From JAKPPT01 sp964630305 (GTDB lineage: Bacteria > Spirochaetota > Spirochaetia > Treponematales > UBA12059), in contig CAZVTR010000005.1 in assembly GCA_964630305.1 (NCBI GenBank), positions 11,780 through 75,779 of the forward strand: a DNA stretch of 64,000 nucleotides, read 5' to 3'. Both the position numbers and the translations under genes were made by a program. The notes beneath the pieces were generated by a model. The model ran no database searches. It saw only the letters and a list, made by a program, of their open reading frames with translations, and was not told the DNA's origin. Of this stretch, positions 8,698 to 16,441 are shown piece by piece. The stretch's first letter is position 1; the number at the start of each line of letters is the position of its first letter.

Positions 8698-10125
8698 ATG
8701 GAAAAATATGATGTCTGTATTATTGGAGCAGGAGTATGCGGGGCAAACATTGCACGAAAACTCTCTGCGTATGAAGTGAGTGTTGCTGTTCTGGAAAAAG
8801 AAGCCGATGTATCGTTTGGTGTTTCCAAGGCAAACTCAGGAATCGTTCATGGAGGCTTTCATCATAACAAAAAATATTTGAAAGCCAGATTGGAAATTCA
8901 AGGCGCACTCATGTTTGACAGGCTCAAACAGGAACTAGATTTCCCGTTTAAGCGCTGCGGTATTGTTGTTGCTGCGATGCACGAAGATGAAATGCGTGCA
9001 ATAGAACAGCTCTACCTGCAAGGTATTGAAAATAATGTCATTGGTATTGAGATGTGTTCTAAAGAACGCATACTCGAGCTAGAACCAAAACTCAATCCAG
9101 ATGTGCTCGGCGGTTTGTGGGTACCCGGAGGCGGTATTGTCGAACCGTATCGATTTGTATTTTCACTCATTGAGAATGCGCAGAAAAATGGTGTGGTGAT
9201 AAAAACTAACTATCAGGTAATTAAGAGTGAACGCAAAGGTGATGAGTGGATACTGCATTCCCGTGATGGCAGGATGGTTGCTGCAAAGTATGTCGTAAAT
9301 GCTGCTGGTCTCTATGCAGATGAAGTTTCCAGCCTTATGGGTGCTGAACAGTTTTCTATAAAGCCACGAAAAGGTGAGTATTATCTTTTAGATAGATTGG
9401 CAAAGTGCCGCCCGACACGAGTAATATTCCCGGTCCCGACAAGTGTTTCAAAAGGTATGCTGGTTATTCCCACTGTAGAAGGCACGGTACTCATTGGTCC
9501 CACTGCTGACAGCGTTGAAGACAAACGAGATTTAGGAACCACCCGTGAAAATCTCGAAAAAATATTGAGCTCTGCTAAGCTCATGGTACCTTCAGTATCA
9601 GAAGCCGATGTAATTACCAGCTTTGCAGGACTCCGGCCTGTACATGATGAAGATTTTTATATTGATATCAGCAGCAAGGTTCCGGCTTTTATACAGGTCG
9701 CTGGCATTCAATCACCCGGATTAACTGCCAGCCCGGCAATTGGAGAATATGTAAAAGAACTCTTAAAAAAAGCAGGGCTTAAACTGGTAGAAAAAGTTGA
9801 TTTCGATCCCTTTATCGAAAAAAGGCCTCATGTTAAAGATTTGAGTGTCTTTGAAACCGATGAACTGGTACAAAAAGATGCAGCATACGCAAACATGATC
9901 TGCCGGTGCGAAAAAGTCTCAGAAGCGGAAATTGTAGCTGCAATTCGTGCGGGGCACACAACACTTGATGGCATAAAGTATTTTACCCGTGCACAAATGG
10001 GACGCTGTCAGGGCGGTTTTTGCACCTATAAAATTATTAAAATTATTATGCGTGAAACAGGTATGAGCTGGGATGAAATCACAAAAAATAGTGCAGAGAG
10101 TGCAATATTGAGGGATACACTATGA
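8698..10125 (+). CDS. GlpA-like FAD-dependent oxidoreductase with C-terminal [2Fe-2S] domain
   Basis: 475 aa. An FAD-binding GxGxxG motif (CIIGAGVCGANIARKL) lies at residues 6-21, followed by a DAO-family body (KANSGIVHGGFHH, AAGLYADEVSSLMG, AGLRPVHDEDFYI). From about residue 400 there is a BFD-like cluster domain with cysteines in CRCEKVSE and GRCQGGFC. This matches anaerobic glycerol-3-phosphate dehydrogenase GlpA and related hydroxyacid oxidases. GGAGG lies 12 nt before the ATG, a slightly long spacing. It heads a tight operon, overlapping the next gene by 4 nt (ATGA). No glycerol kinase is nearby, so the substrate is uncertain. Confidence 0.85.
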   Translation: MEKYDVCIIGAGVCGANIARKLSAYEVSVAVLEKEADVSFGVSKANSGIVHGGFHHNKKYLKARLEIQGALMFDRLKQELDFPFKRCGIVVAAMHEDEMRAIEQLYLQGIENNVIGIEMCSKERILELEPKLNPDVLGGLWVPGGGIVEPYRFVFSLIENAQKNGVVIKTNYQVIKSERKGDEWILHSRDGRMVAAKYVVNAAGLYADEVSSLMGAEQFSIKPRKGEYYLLDRLAKCRPTRVIFPVPTSVSKGMLVIPTVEGTVLIGPTADSVEDKRDLGTTRENLEKILSSAKLMVPSVSEADVITSFAGLRPVHDEDFYIDISSKVPAFIQVAGIQSPGLTASPAIGEYVKELLKKAGLKLVEKVDFDPFIEKRPHVKDLSVFETDELVQKDAAYANMICRCEKVSEAEIVAAIRAGHTTLDGIKYFTRAQMGRCQGGFCTYKIIKIIMRETGMSWDEITKNSAESAILRDTL

Positions 10126-11378
10126 AAGAATTACAGTATGAAGGTGTAGTAATAGGCGGCGGTGCCGCTGGAATGGCTGCGGCACTGGAACTCATAAAAA
10201 ATGGGATATCCTGTGCCATCATTGAACGAGAGCCGCATCTTGGCGGAATTTTAACACAATGCATTCACAATGGCTTTGGTCTCATCGAATTCAATGAAGA
10301 ACTTTCAGGACCGGAATTTGCAGAAAAATTTGAAGAACAGGTAACAGCGCAAAATATTACCTATTTTCTTTCCACAACGGTAATGGAAATTCAGAATGCT
10401 GAGGGAAAGAAAGTGCTGTACTGCTATTCCTCGGAGTGGGGAATCCTTAAAATATCCTGTGATGTCCTTATTCTTGCAATGGGATGCCGAGAGCGCAACA
10501 GAGGCAATATCAGAATCCCGGGGGACAGACCAGCTGGAGTCTATACAGCAGGATTAGCACAGCGGCTTGTCAACATAGAAGGCTATATCCCAGGGAAAGA
10601 CATCGTGATTATTGGCTCAGGCGATATTGGTCTCATTATGGCCCGGCGTATGAGCTGGGTAGGCTGTAAGGTGCATGCTGTTGTAGAAATCCTTCCCTAT
10701 CCGTCGGGCATAACGCGCAATATCGTGCAGTGCCTCCATGATTTTAACATCCCGCTGTATCTTTCGCACTTAACAACACGAATTATCGGTAAAGATCGCG
10801 TAGAAGCTGTTGAGATAACACCGCTCGAAAACGGAGCGCTCATGACTGAAAAGGCGTTTACCATTCCCTGTGATACGGTGCTGCTTTCTGTCGGTTTAGT
10901 GCCGGAGAATGAGCTTTCGAAAATGGCTGGTGTAGAACTCCATCCCATGACCAATGGTCCTGTTGTTAATTCTATGCTCATGACTTCGGTGCCGGGTGTG
11001 TTTGCGTGCGGCAATGTACTCCATGTTCATGACCTTGTGGACTACGTTGTGGAAGAGAGCAGACGCGCAGGCGCAAATGCTGCTCAATGGATTAAAGGAA
11101 AAAAGCCAAGCCATGAAGTGAGAGTAAAGGCTGGCCCAAATATTCGCTATACAGCGCCAATGAAAGTAGATGCCATGGCTAACAATAAATTGTACATGCG
11201 GCCGCTCATTGTAAAGAACAGTGCTGTGCTGGAAGTAAGGGTAAATAACCAGGTAGTGAAAACAGTAAAAAAGAATCATGTTCAGCCTTCTGAAATGATT
11301 ATGCTGGATTTAACACCAGCAGACCTCGAAGCAGTGTTGCATGCTCCGGATCCAGTTGTTGAGATTGCTTTGCAGTAA
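10122..11378 (+). CDS. Pyridine nucleotide-disulfide oxidoreductase-like flavoprotein
   Basis: 418 aa. An FAD-binding motif (GVVIGGGAAGMAAALEL) is at the N-terminus and a second, NAD(P)-binding one (DIVIIGSGDIGLIMARRM) near residue 160. The ATG-like motif GVFACGNVLHVHDLVDYV closes the FAD domain near residue 290. Genes of this type accompany GlpA-like and DUF1667 proteins in several anaerobes and probably pass electrons between the dehydrogenase, NAD(P)H or another carrier. The 4-nt overlaps and spacing show co-translation. The redox partner is not evident. Confidence 0.85.
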   Translation: MKELQYEGVVIGGGAAGMAAALELIKNGISCAIIEREPHLGGILTQCIHNGFGLIEFNEELSGPEFAEKFEEQVTAQNITYFLSTTVMEIQNAEGKKVLYCYSSEWGILKISCDVLILAMGCRERNRGNIRIPGDRPAGVYTAGLAQRLVNIEGYIPGKDIVIIGSGDIGLIMARRMSWVGCKVHAVVEILPYPSGITRNIVQCLHDFNIPLYLSHLTTRIIGKDRVEAVEITPLENGALMTEKAFTIPCDTVLLSVGLVPENELSKMAGVELHPMTNGPVVNSMLMTSVPGVFACGNVLHVHDLVDYVVEESRRAGANAAQWIKGKKPSHEVRVKAGPNIRYTAPMKVDAMANNKLYMRPLIVKNSAVLEVRVNNQVVKTVKKNHVQPSEMIMLDLTPADLEAVLHAPDPVVEIALQ

Positions 11379-11390
11379 GGAGAAAACATT

Positions 11391-11777
11391 ATGGAATTAA
11401 TTTGCATTACCTGTCCAATTGGCTGTCATCTTACTGTGGAAAAACTTGCTGATAACAAGTTATCTGTGAGCGGCAATCGGTGCCCGCGCGGTGAAAAATA
11501 TGCGTATGAAGAGCTTTTAGAGCCTAAACGAGTTGTTTGTACGACGGTGCGAATCGCAAAAGCCGATGTTGATCCCTCGCTTGCAGGCATTGCGCGGCTT
11601 CCTGTCCGCACCGATAAGGCTTTCCCCAAAGAACGCATTCAGGATTTGCTAAATCAGCTGCATAGCATGGAAGTAAAGCTTCCTGTTAAACGCGGCACAG
11701 TTGTTGTGCAGAATGCAATGGGAACAGGTATCAATGTAATAGCGACGCGCACGATACATAAAAAACAGCAGGCGTAG
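11391..11777 (+). CDS. DUF1667 cysteine-rich protein
   Basis: 128 aa. Cysteines 5, 8, 12 and 31 (CITCPIGC and NRCPRG) form a likely metal or Fe-S site at the N-terminus, the mark of DUF1667. The C-terminal part (LPVRTDKAFPKERIQDLL and VVVQNAMGTGINVIATR) is also conserved in the family. It lies 12 bp after the flavoprotein gene with its own AAGGAG. DUF1667 is known mainly from this three-gene context, and the cysteine cluster suggests an electron-transfer subunit. A strong bidirectional hairpin follows at 11837-11876. Confidence 0.85.
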   Translation: MELICITCPIGCHLTVEKLADNKLSVSGNRCPRGEKYAYEELLEPKRVVCTTVRIAKADVDPSLAGIARLPVRTDKAFPKERIQDLLNQLHSMEVKLPVKRGTVVVQNAMGTGINVIATRTIHKKQQA

Positions 11778-11836
11778 AACCTTAAATGGTTTTGTGAGAG
11801 AAATCTAAGCTGTTTTGATAGTATACTAATAGAATA

Positions 11837-11876
11837 AATAACAAGGGCTGCCGCAATCTGGGCAGCCCTTGTTATT
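11837..11876. terminator. Bidirectional terminator hairpin
   Basis: A perfect 16-bp stem (11837-11852 with 11861-11876) encloses an 8-nt loop. The GC-rich tip (GGGCTGCC/GGCAGCCC) is flanked by an A-rich 5' side and T-rich 3' side. It lies between the convergent DUF1667 and Hsp20 genes and can serve both. Confidence 0.85.
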
Positions 11877-11905
11877 GGGTTACAAACTATTAACTTTGAG
11901 TGTGT

Positions 11906-12439
11906 TTACTGGAATGAAGGATTATCGTTGTCTTCCTCGCGGATGATGCAAATCTTAATGCCTTCTTGTTGCTCCGGCTGTTCTTTGGGCGGTACAGTGA
12001 CGCGGAGTATACCATTTTTAAACACAGCTTTTACTGCTTGCTGATCAAACTTGTCAGTAGGGACATAGTATTTTTGTTTTTCGATGTCTTTAAGTTTGAG
12101 ACGGCGTTTGAAATAGCGGATATCCTGGTTTTCTGCGGCGGTAGGTGCAATTCGTGCAGAAAAATTCATATAGTCGCCAGTAAAACTAAGATCGATATCC
12201 TTTTCATCAAAGCCAGCAAGCGCAAACTCAAAAACCAATTCGCGGTTTGCAGTGAGATATATGTTCATTGGCGGGTATGAATAGCTTGGATACCAATCGA
12301 TGTTCTCATGGTCTTCATTCCATGAGAAAAATGGGTTTCCCTGTCCAAATGTCTGTTGTGCCTGCTCAGAAAAGTTCTTTGCAGCCTCGAAAATTTCGTC
12401 CAGCATGGACCCAATGTCAAAATACATCCTGTTTTTCAT
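11906..12439 (-). CDS. Hsp20 small heat-shock protein
   Basis: 177 aa. The alpha-crystallin domain spans about residues 55-155, with ELVFEFALAGFDEKDIDLSF and the signature AVFKNGILRVTVP near its end. The N-terminal arm (DIGSMLDEIFEAAKNF) and acidic tail are typical. It forms oligomers that hold unfolding proteins. The ATG at 12439 has AAGGAGG at ideal distance; an upstream in-frame start at 12517 would read through the promoter and operator and is rejected. Promoter 12516-12544 overlaps the end of the TPR gene. Confidence 0.92.
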   Translation of the reverse strand: MKNRMYFDIGSMLDEIFEAAKNFSEQAQQTFGQGNPFFSWNEDHENIDWYPSYSYPPMNIYLTANRELVFEFALAGFDEKDIDLSFTGDYMNFSARIAPTAAENQDIRYFKRRLKLKDIEKQKYYVPTDKFDQQAVKAVFKNGILRVTVPPKEQPEQQEGIKICIIREEDNDNPSFQ

Positions 12440-12490
12440 GATGATCCTCCTTATAGGCATCATAAATGTGCCCCCCACTACTGGCAGGGC

Positions 12491-12509
12491 AGTACAGCTT
12501 TGCTGTACT
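12491..12509. promoter_or_regulatory. Perfect palindrome at the hsp20 transcription start
   Basis: AGTACAGC (12491-12498) and GCTGTACT (12502-12509) are perfect inverted repeats around TTT. The site begins about 7 bp after the predicted -10 of hsp20, where a repressor or an mRNA hairpin could act. There is no T-run, so it is not a simple terminator of the TPR gene. Confidence 0.5.
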
Positions 12510-12515
12510 AGTACC

Positions 12516-12544
12516 AATATACTATAAATCTATTTGTGTGGCAA
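12516..12544 (-). promoter_or_regulatory. Predicted hsp20 promoter
   Basis: Minus strand: -35 TTGCCA (12539-12544), 17-bp spacer, -10 TATATT (12516-12521). The -35 lies inside the last codons of the TPR gene, so hsp20 can be transcribed separately from the operon upstream. Confidence 0.6.
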
Positions 12545-13040
12545 TTTTTTGCGCAAGATCCTTGAGCCCAAGCGTTTCATAGGTGTCTCGCAAGTTAATG
12601 AGCGCATCCTGATATGCAGGATTATAGGCTACTGCTTGCTCAAAAAAGTGTCTGGCTTCCTTGTAATTACCTTGAACAAAATTGAGCACCCCAAAATTGT
12701 TGAGCGCTTCTGGAAAAGCCGGGTTTACTAATAACGATTGACTGTAACACTGCTCAGCCTGTTCATAGTTCTGGAGATTGTACCAGGCAAGACCCATATT
12801 GTTATAGAGCTCTGCGGTTCGCTCTCCAAGCGATTCCGCTTTTGTAAAAGCGTTCAGTGCTGCTTCTGGCTTATTTGTTGCAAGGTATTCGATGCCAAGA
12901 TTGTACCAGAGCACACCAGCTTCAGGTTCGAGCTTGCAAGCTTCTTTGAGCAGCGTTTCAGCTTTCTCATGGTTACCATGAACGGAAGCCGTTAGTGCTT
13001 GCAGTGAATATTCTTCTGCTCGTTTAGCCCTGGATGACAT
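12522..13040 (-). CDS. TPR-repeat protein
   Basis: 172 aa made of about four tetratricopeptide repeats (LWYNLGIEYLATNKPEAALNAF, LYNNMGLAWYNLQNYEQAEQ, ALNNFGVLNFVQGNYKEARH, ALINLRDTYETLGLKDLAQ, the first shown only in part of its repeat). No signal peptide is seen, so it is likely a cytoplasmic interaction scaffold. The start at 13040 has GGGAG 9 nt upstream and overlaps the upstream membrane-protein gene by 17 nt. An in-frame ATG at 13097 lies deep inside that gene and is less likely. The specific partner is unknown. Confidence 0.8.
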   Translation of the reverse strand: MSSRAKRAEEYSLQALTASVHGNHEKAETLLKEACKLEPEAGVLWYNLGIEYLATNKPEAALNAFTKAESLGERTAELYNNMGLAWYNLQNYEQAEQCYSQSLLVNPAFPEALNNFGVLNFVQGNYKEARHFFEQAVAYNPAYQDALINLRDTYETLGLKDLAQKIATQIDL

Positions 13041-13569
13041 TGGGGTTAACTCCCAGTGCAGGCATGAGGAAAATACCTGCAAGGATAATGAGAGCAACCG
13101 GCAGCACGATGAGCAGTAATAAATCTAAAATGAGCTTGCCGCTCTTTATAGTGCTTATGCCATTTCCGAGGAGCACAATGAGCATTGCTGCAGCGCAGTT
13201 TACTGGATCAAATGAGAAAAAATTCACAGTGTGTGTAAGATTATAGAGCCACTGCATAAATCCTATGGTGGTAAAGCTCATAGAAAACAGCAAAAAGCTC
13301 ATAATGTAGCTAATGAAAACAGGGGTCAGCCTGACATCGGAACCAAAGAAAATGCGGAGGAAATGAAGCGCATAGAAGTATACAAGAATCATGGTTGTAC
13401 TTCCCCATGTTCCGAGTTTTTCTGTTAAAAAGGTGAGCGGTGCTGTAATCCCGAACATTGAGAGTATGGGTGGTATGAGCAGTAAATAAGCAATGAGGCC
13501 AATAATATCAAACAGTTTCATGCGCAATGAAGGTTTTGGGTTTTCTTTTTCTTTAGCATTGTCAGCCAT
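13024..13569 (-). CDS. Integral membrane protein, unknown function
   Basis: 181 aa. A charged N-terminal tail (MADNAKEKENPKPS) is followed by about five hydrophobic segments (IIGLIAYLLLIPPILSMFG, TTMILVYFYALHFL, FISYIMSFLLFSMSF, AAAMLIVLLGNG, LLLLIVLPVALIILAGIFL). No family was recognised. AAGGAG precedes the ATG. It is the third gene in a minus-strand operon (coiled coil, GDPD, this gene, TPR), 12 bp after the GDPD gene and overlapping the TPR gene. Confidence 0.7.
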   Translation of the reverse strand: MADNAKEKENPKPSLRMKLFDIIGLIAYLLLIPPILSMFGITAPLTFLTEKLGTWGSTTMILVYFYALHFLRIFFGSDVRLTPVFISYIMSFLLFSMSFTTIGFMQWLYNLTHTVNFFSFDPVNCAAAMLIVLLGNGISTIKSGKLILDLLLLIVLPVALIILAGIFLMPALGVNPNVIQG

Positions 13570-13581
13570 GGGGAACTCCTT

Positions 13582-14364
13582 TTAGTTTTGTGATGCTTTT
13601 ACGGCTTGCAGTATAACATCGGGTTTGTTAGTAATAATACCTGTGCAGCCTCGTGCAATCAAGCTCTGTGCTGTTTCAGGATCATCGACGGTCCAGGGAA
13701 CAACCGGATAACCGCCTAACAAAGAATCAAGGAAATGAGTTACCGGAGAAACATTGACATGTTCTGGTTTTAGGTAATCACAATGAGCTATGTATCTGCC
13801 TGAGCCTGATCGTAAGTACCAAGGCAGTTCTTTGCTTTTGCAATAAATAACAGCTGTTGCATATTCCGGCGCAAAAGCTTTAAACCGTTTGAGCGCAATT
13901 GGATTAAAAGAAGAGACAGCTGCGTGCTCTGGAGTGATTTTCATATTAGCAAGCAGTTCTGCAAGAGCTTGTTCCGCGCCCTTGTTTTCTGTTGTGCGGG
14001 CTTTAATCTCAATATCGTAATACAGAGAAGATCCAAACTCTTCAAAGAGTTCAGCAAGCAGTAGTGGCCGCTCCTGTGAAAATTGACTACCTTTCCATGA
14101 GCCAATATCGAGTGTCTTTAGCACACTCCAGGGAGTATCAATGATAGAGTAGTCAGTGCCGGGACAAAGACGCTTTGTTGTATCATCATGAAATACAACA
14201 AGCTCTCCCGATGCGCACCGGTGAATATCAAGTTCGATACCTGGCGCACCGAGTTCTTGCGCTCGTTTGAACGAAGCCATGGTGTTTTCAGGAGCATACG
14301 CAGAGGCGCCGCGGTGCGCGAACACTAAAGGACGATCCTGTCCAGGCAGCAAAGGATTTTTCAT
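13582..14364 (-). CDS. Glycerophosphodiester phosphodiesterase
   Basis: 260 aa of the GDPD TIM-barrel family, releasing glycerol 3-phosphate from glycerophosphodiesters. Visible catalytic and metal residues are His17-Arg18 (AHRGASAYAPENT), Glu44 and Asp46 (GIELDIH) and His59 (FHDDTTKRL). The C-terminal VPWTVDDPETAQSLIARGCTGI (partly shown) fits the family end. There is no signal peptide, so it is cytoplasmic like UgpQ. Its product would feed the GlpA-like enzyme at 8698 if that enzyme uses glycerol 3-phosphate. AGAGG precedes the ATG. Confidence 0.92.
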   Translation of the reverse strand: MKNPLLPGQDRPLVFAHRGASAYAPENTMASFKRAQELGAPGIELDIHRCASGELVVFHDDTTKRLCPGTDYSIIDTPWSVLKTLDIGSWKGSQFSQERPLLLAELFEEFGSSLYYDIEIKARTTENKGAEQALAELLANMKITPEHAAVSSFNPIALKRFKAFAPEYATAVIYCKSKELPWYLRSGSGRYIAHCDYLKPEHVNVSPVTHFLDSLLGGYPVVPWTVDDPETAQSLIARGCTGIITNKPDVILQAVKASQN

Positions 14365-14373
14365 GAGAGCCTC

Positions 14374-14841
14374 TTATTCACTATCTTGATTGGAAAGCTT
14401 TTCTTTGAGCTTCTTGAGTTCTTCATCAGCATTCATTGTATTGATAGAGCTGTTAAGTTCTTTTTCTTTGAGGATATCCTCTGCGGATTTTCCAAGCGTC
14501 ATTTCCATTTCTGCTAAGAGGAGATCGGGATCCACAGATCGTTCACGTGCTTTGAGGAGCGGGAGCTGCTGTTTCATGGTATCAATTTTTAGCGCTAAGT
14601 CAGCTACTTCTTGCTCAAGCTTTGTTTGCTTAGCTGTAAGTTCCTGCAGTTTGCCTTGGACAGCCTCGACAAGATCCGCCCTGCCCTGATTTTGCGCGAG
14701 CTGTTGCTTTTGCAGCCATGCAGCGATTTCCGATTTAACAGATTCTAATTCCTTTTCTGCAAGTTTTTTACTGGTCGCATATTCTAAAATGTATGCATGA
14801 GCATCTTCTGGCGTAAGTCCCTGTAGATTGGTTTCTTCCAT
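14374..14841 (-). CDS. Coiled-coil protein, unknown function
   Basis: 155 aa, almost wholly predicted alpha-helical coiled coil (residues about 20-110, rich in Glu, Lys, Gln and Leu), then an acidic helix. No signal peptide and no recognised family; length and heptads loosely recall PspA-like or chromosome-partition coiled coils. AAGGGA precedes the ATG. It is the first gene of the minus-strand operon and has a good promoter at 14859-14887. Confidence 0.7.
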   Translation of the reverse strand: MEETNLQGLTPEDAHAYILEYATSKKLAEKELESVKSEIAAWLQKQQLAQNQGRADLVEAVQGKLQELTAKQTKLEQEVADLALKIDTMKQQLPLLKARERSVDPDLLLAEMEMTLGKSAEDILKEKELNSSINTMNADEELKKLKEKLSNQDSE

Positions 14842-14858
14842 AGTGGCTGTCCCTTTAG

Positions 14859-14887
14859 ATTATAGATTGAGTATTTAAAGTATACAA
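14859..14887 (-). promoter_or_regulatory. Predicted promoter of the coiled-coil/GDPD/TPR operon
   Basis: Minus strand: -35 TTGTAT (14882-14887), 17-bp spacer, -10 TATAAT (14859-14864, perfect). The -35 lies just beyond the hairpin at 14891-14921. Confidence 0.6.
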
Positions 14888-14890
14888 TAC

Positions 14891-14921
14891 AACAAGGCTC
14901 TCCGCAACGGAGAGCCTTGTT
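14891..14921. terminator. Rho-independent terminator hairpin
   Basis: A 14-bp stem (14891-14904 with 14908-14921, core AAGGCTCTCCG) with a 3-nt loop and T-rich flanks. It ends the minus-strand gene 14969-16288 and insulates the promoter at 14859. Confidence 0.8.
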
Positions 14922-14968
14922 TAGTATTTTATCTTATATGTTTTGCTTGTATGAGCTTCCTTGACAGG

Positions 14969-16288
14969 TTACTTGAATGTAACTCCTATACCGATACTGG
15001 TAGCGGAATAATTATTAAACCATTCTCCCCAGCCGTCAAGCAAGCCTAGCATTAAGTCATACTGGACAGAAGCATAAATCTTAGTGTCTCGAGAAAGGAG
15101 CCAGGATACATATGCTCCTGCATTGAGACCATAGTGGGTAAAGTAGGTATCATCAGTATTGCTTAATTGATCTTGAAGCCATGTTATGAGTACGCAGCTT
15201 GAGCCAGCAAGACCCACGCGGGCTGCAAGTTCTAGTCTGCCAAGATATATTGCATACTCACCACCAACACCGAAGCCAATTGGATACCCTTTGGGTTCAT
15301 CAAAAAGAATTTGCGCAAAGGCATACGGCATGAGTCCGAAATAACCGCGGGTAAGACTGACTTTTAATCCCACTGCAATGGAACTCTGAGACGTTGAATT
15401 AGCATCTAATGAAACAAGATGTGCATAGAGCGAGGCTTCACCGTCACGGCGCGGAATTTCACGGAGCTGAGTGTCTTTTTCTATTTTAACATCAGAATAG
15501 AGTACAACACCTTCTGAGCTTGTCGTGCCGACATCTTTTATTTTAATAAGCCCTACTTCCCGTTCGTTGGTATAGCCTTCTATGTTTTCTGTTACGATAA
15601 TAGCATACTCATCGCCTTTTTTTACGCCCATGTTCTGACCAAGCAGCATGGTAACAGAACCAAATTTAGAGGAAACTACTTTTGTCTGGTTCTGGAACTG
15701 CGGTATTTTGCGAATTTCATACTGCAGCTGACCTGGAATGCCATCGATTGCGCTTTTAATAGACTTAAACTGTGTTTCTTTGCTGGTTCCGGAACTTTCG
15801 ACATCGGCAATACCAATCATGTTGCCGGTTGCCGCTTCGATAAAGGTAACTGTTGTTTTGATGTTAGTTTCGTATTGATTTTTAGAGTTGTTGTACTGGC
15901 TGTTATAGCTTGTTACAACCGGTATCACAATGATAAAAGCACCAATTAATTTATTAAAATCGGCCTCTGTGAATACTTCTTCACCAAATCGATACTTTTC
16001 TGGCATGACAAAATTCTGTTCCTTGACTTTTTTGATAAGGGAAATGAATTCATTAACATCGTTGGATGAAAAGCGTTTGTCCATGCCAATAACGGTAAAA
16101 CGACCAAGGTCCAAAAATACTTTCTGGATTTCTACATCAATGGTAGCAAGAGCTTCTACTGGTATTTTGTACCCATAGTATCCAAGTGCAAAAATCGCAA
16201 TTTCTTGCTTTTCGCTGACTTTAGGCTGTGCTATTACTGCGGTGAGGGTGACGAGCAGAGCCAGTACTATTGCAATAGTTTTCTTCAT
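14969..16288 (-). CDS. Secreted protein with C-terminal beta-barrel-like region
   Basis: 439 aa with a clear signal peptide (MKKTIAIVLALLVTLTAVIAQ). The N-terminal half, with IAIFALGYYGYKIPVEALA, RFTVIGMD and a GxxxGxxDVESSGTS-like segment, recalls CsgG/FlgT-type periplasmic domains that build a stress- or secretion-related assembly. The C-terminal about 150 residues alternate aromatic and glycine-rich strands and end in SIGIGVTFK, typical of outer-membrane barrels. AAGGAGG precedes the ATG. Function is not recognised; surface or outer-membrane location is inferred. Confidence 0.7.
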   Translation of the reverse strand: MKKTIAIVLALLVTLTAVIAQPKVSEKQEIAIFALGYYGYKIPVEALATIDVEIQKVFLDLGRFTVIGMDKRFSSNDVNEFISLIKKVKEQNFVMPEKYRFGEEVFTEADFNKLIGAFIIVIPVVTSYNSQYNNSKNQYETNIKTTVTFIEAATGNMIGIADVESSGTSKETQFKSIKSAIDGIPGQLQYEIRKIPQFQNQTKVVSSKFGSVTMLLGQNMGVKKGDEYAIIVTENIEGYTNEREVGLIKIKDVGTTSSEGVVLYSDVKIEKDTQLREIPRRDGEASLYAHLVSLDANSTSQSSIAVGLKVSLTRGYFGLMPYAFAQILFDEPKGYPIGFGVGGEYAIYLGRLELAARVGLAGSSCVLITWLQDQLSNTDDTYFTHYGLNAGAYVSWLLSRDTKIYASVQYDLMLGLLDGWGEWFNNYSATSIGIGVTFK

Positions 16289-16405
16289 TGATTTTCCTCC
16301 TTAAGAGTATAGATACTGTAAACGTATAAGTATCATTGTCATTATGTAACATAATAATGCACCAGACTGGTAAATGCAATGCTGTTGGATGGGTTTTATG
16401 CGCTC

Positions 16406-16435
16406 TTGCACTCAAAAGTGCATAAAGAGTACTAT
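16406..16435 (+). promoter_or_regulatory. Predicted leaderless promoter of mnmE
   Basis: -35 TTGCAC (16406-16411), 18-bp spacer, -10 TACTAT (16430-16435), six bases, then the ATG at 16442. A perfect inverted repeat TGCACT-CAAA-AGTGCA (16407-16422) overlaps the -35 and could be an operator. Confidence 0.5.
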
Positions 16436-16441
16436 TACAGC

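Noticed and set aside
12440..12517. N-terminal extension of Hsp20 from an ATG at 12517
   Set aside because: It would cover the predicted promoter and palindrome; the ATG at 12439 has an ideal AAGGAGG.
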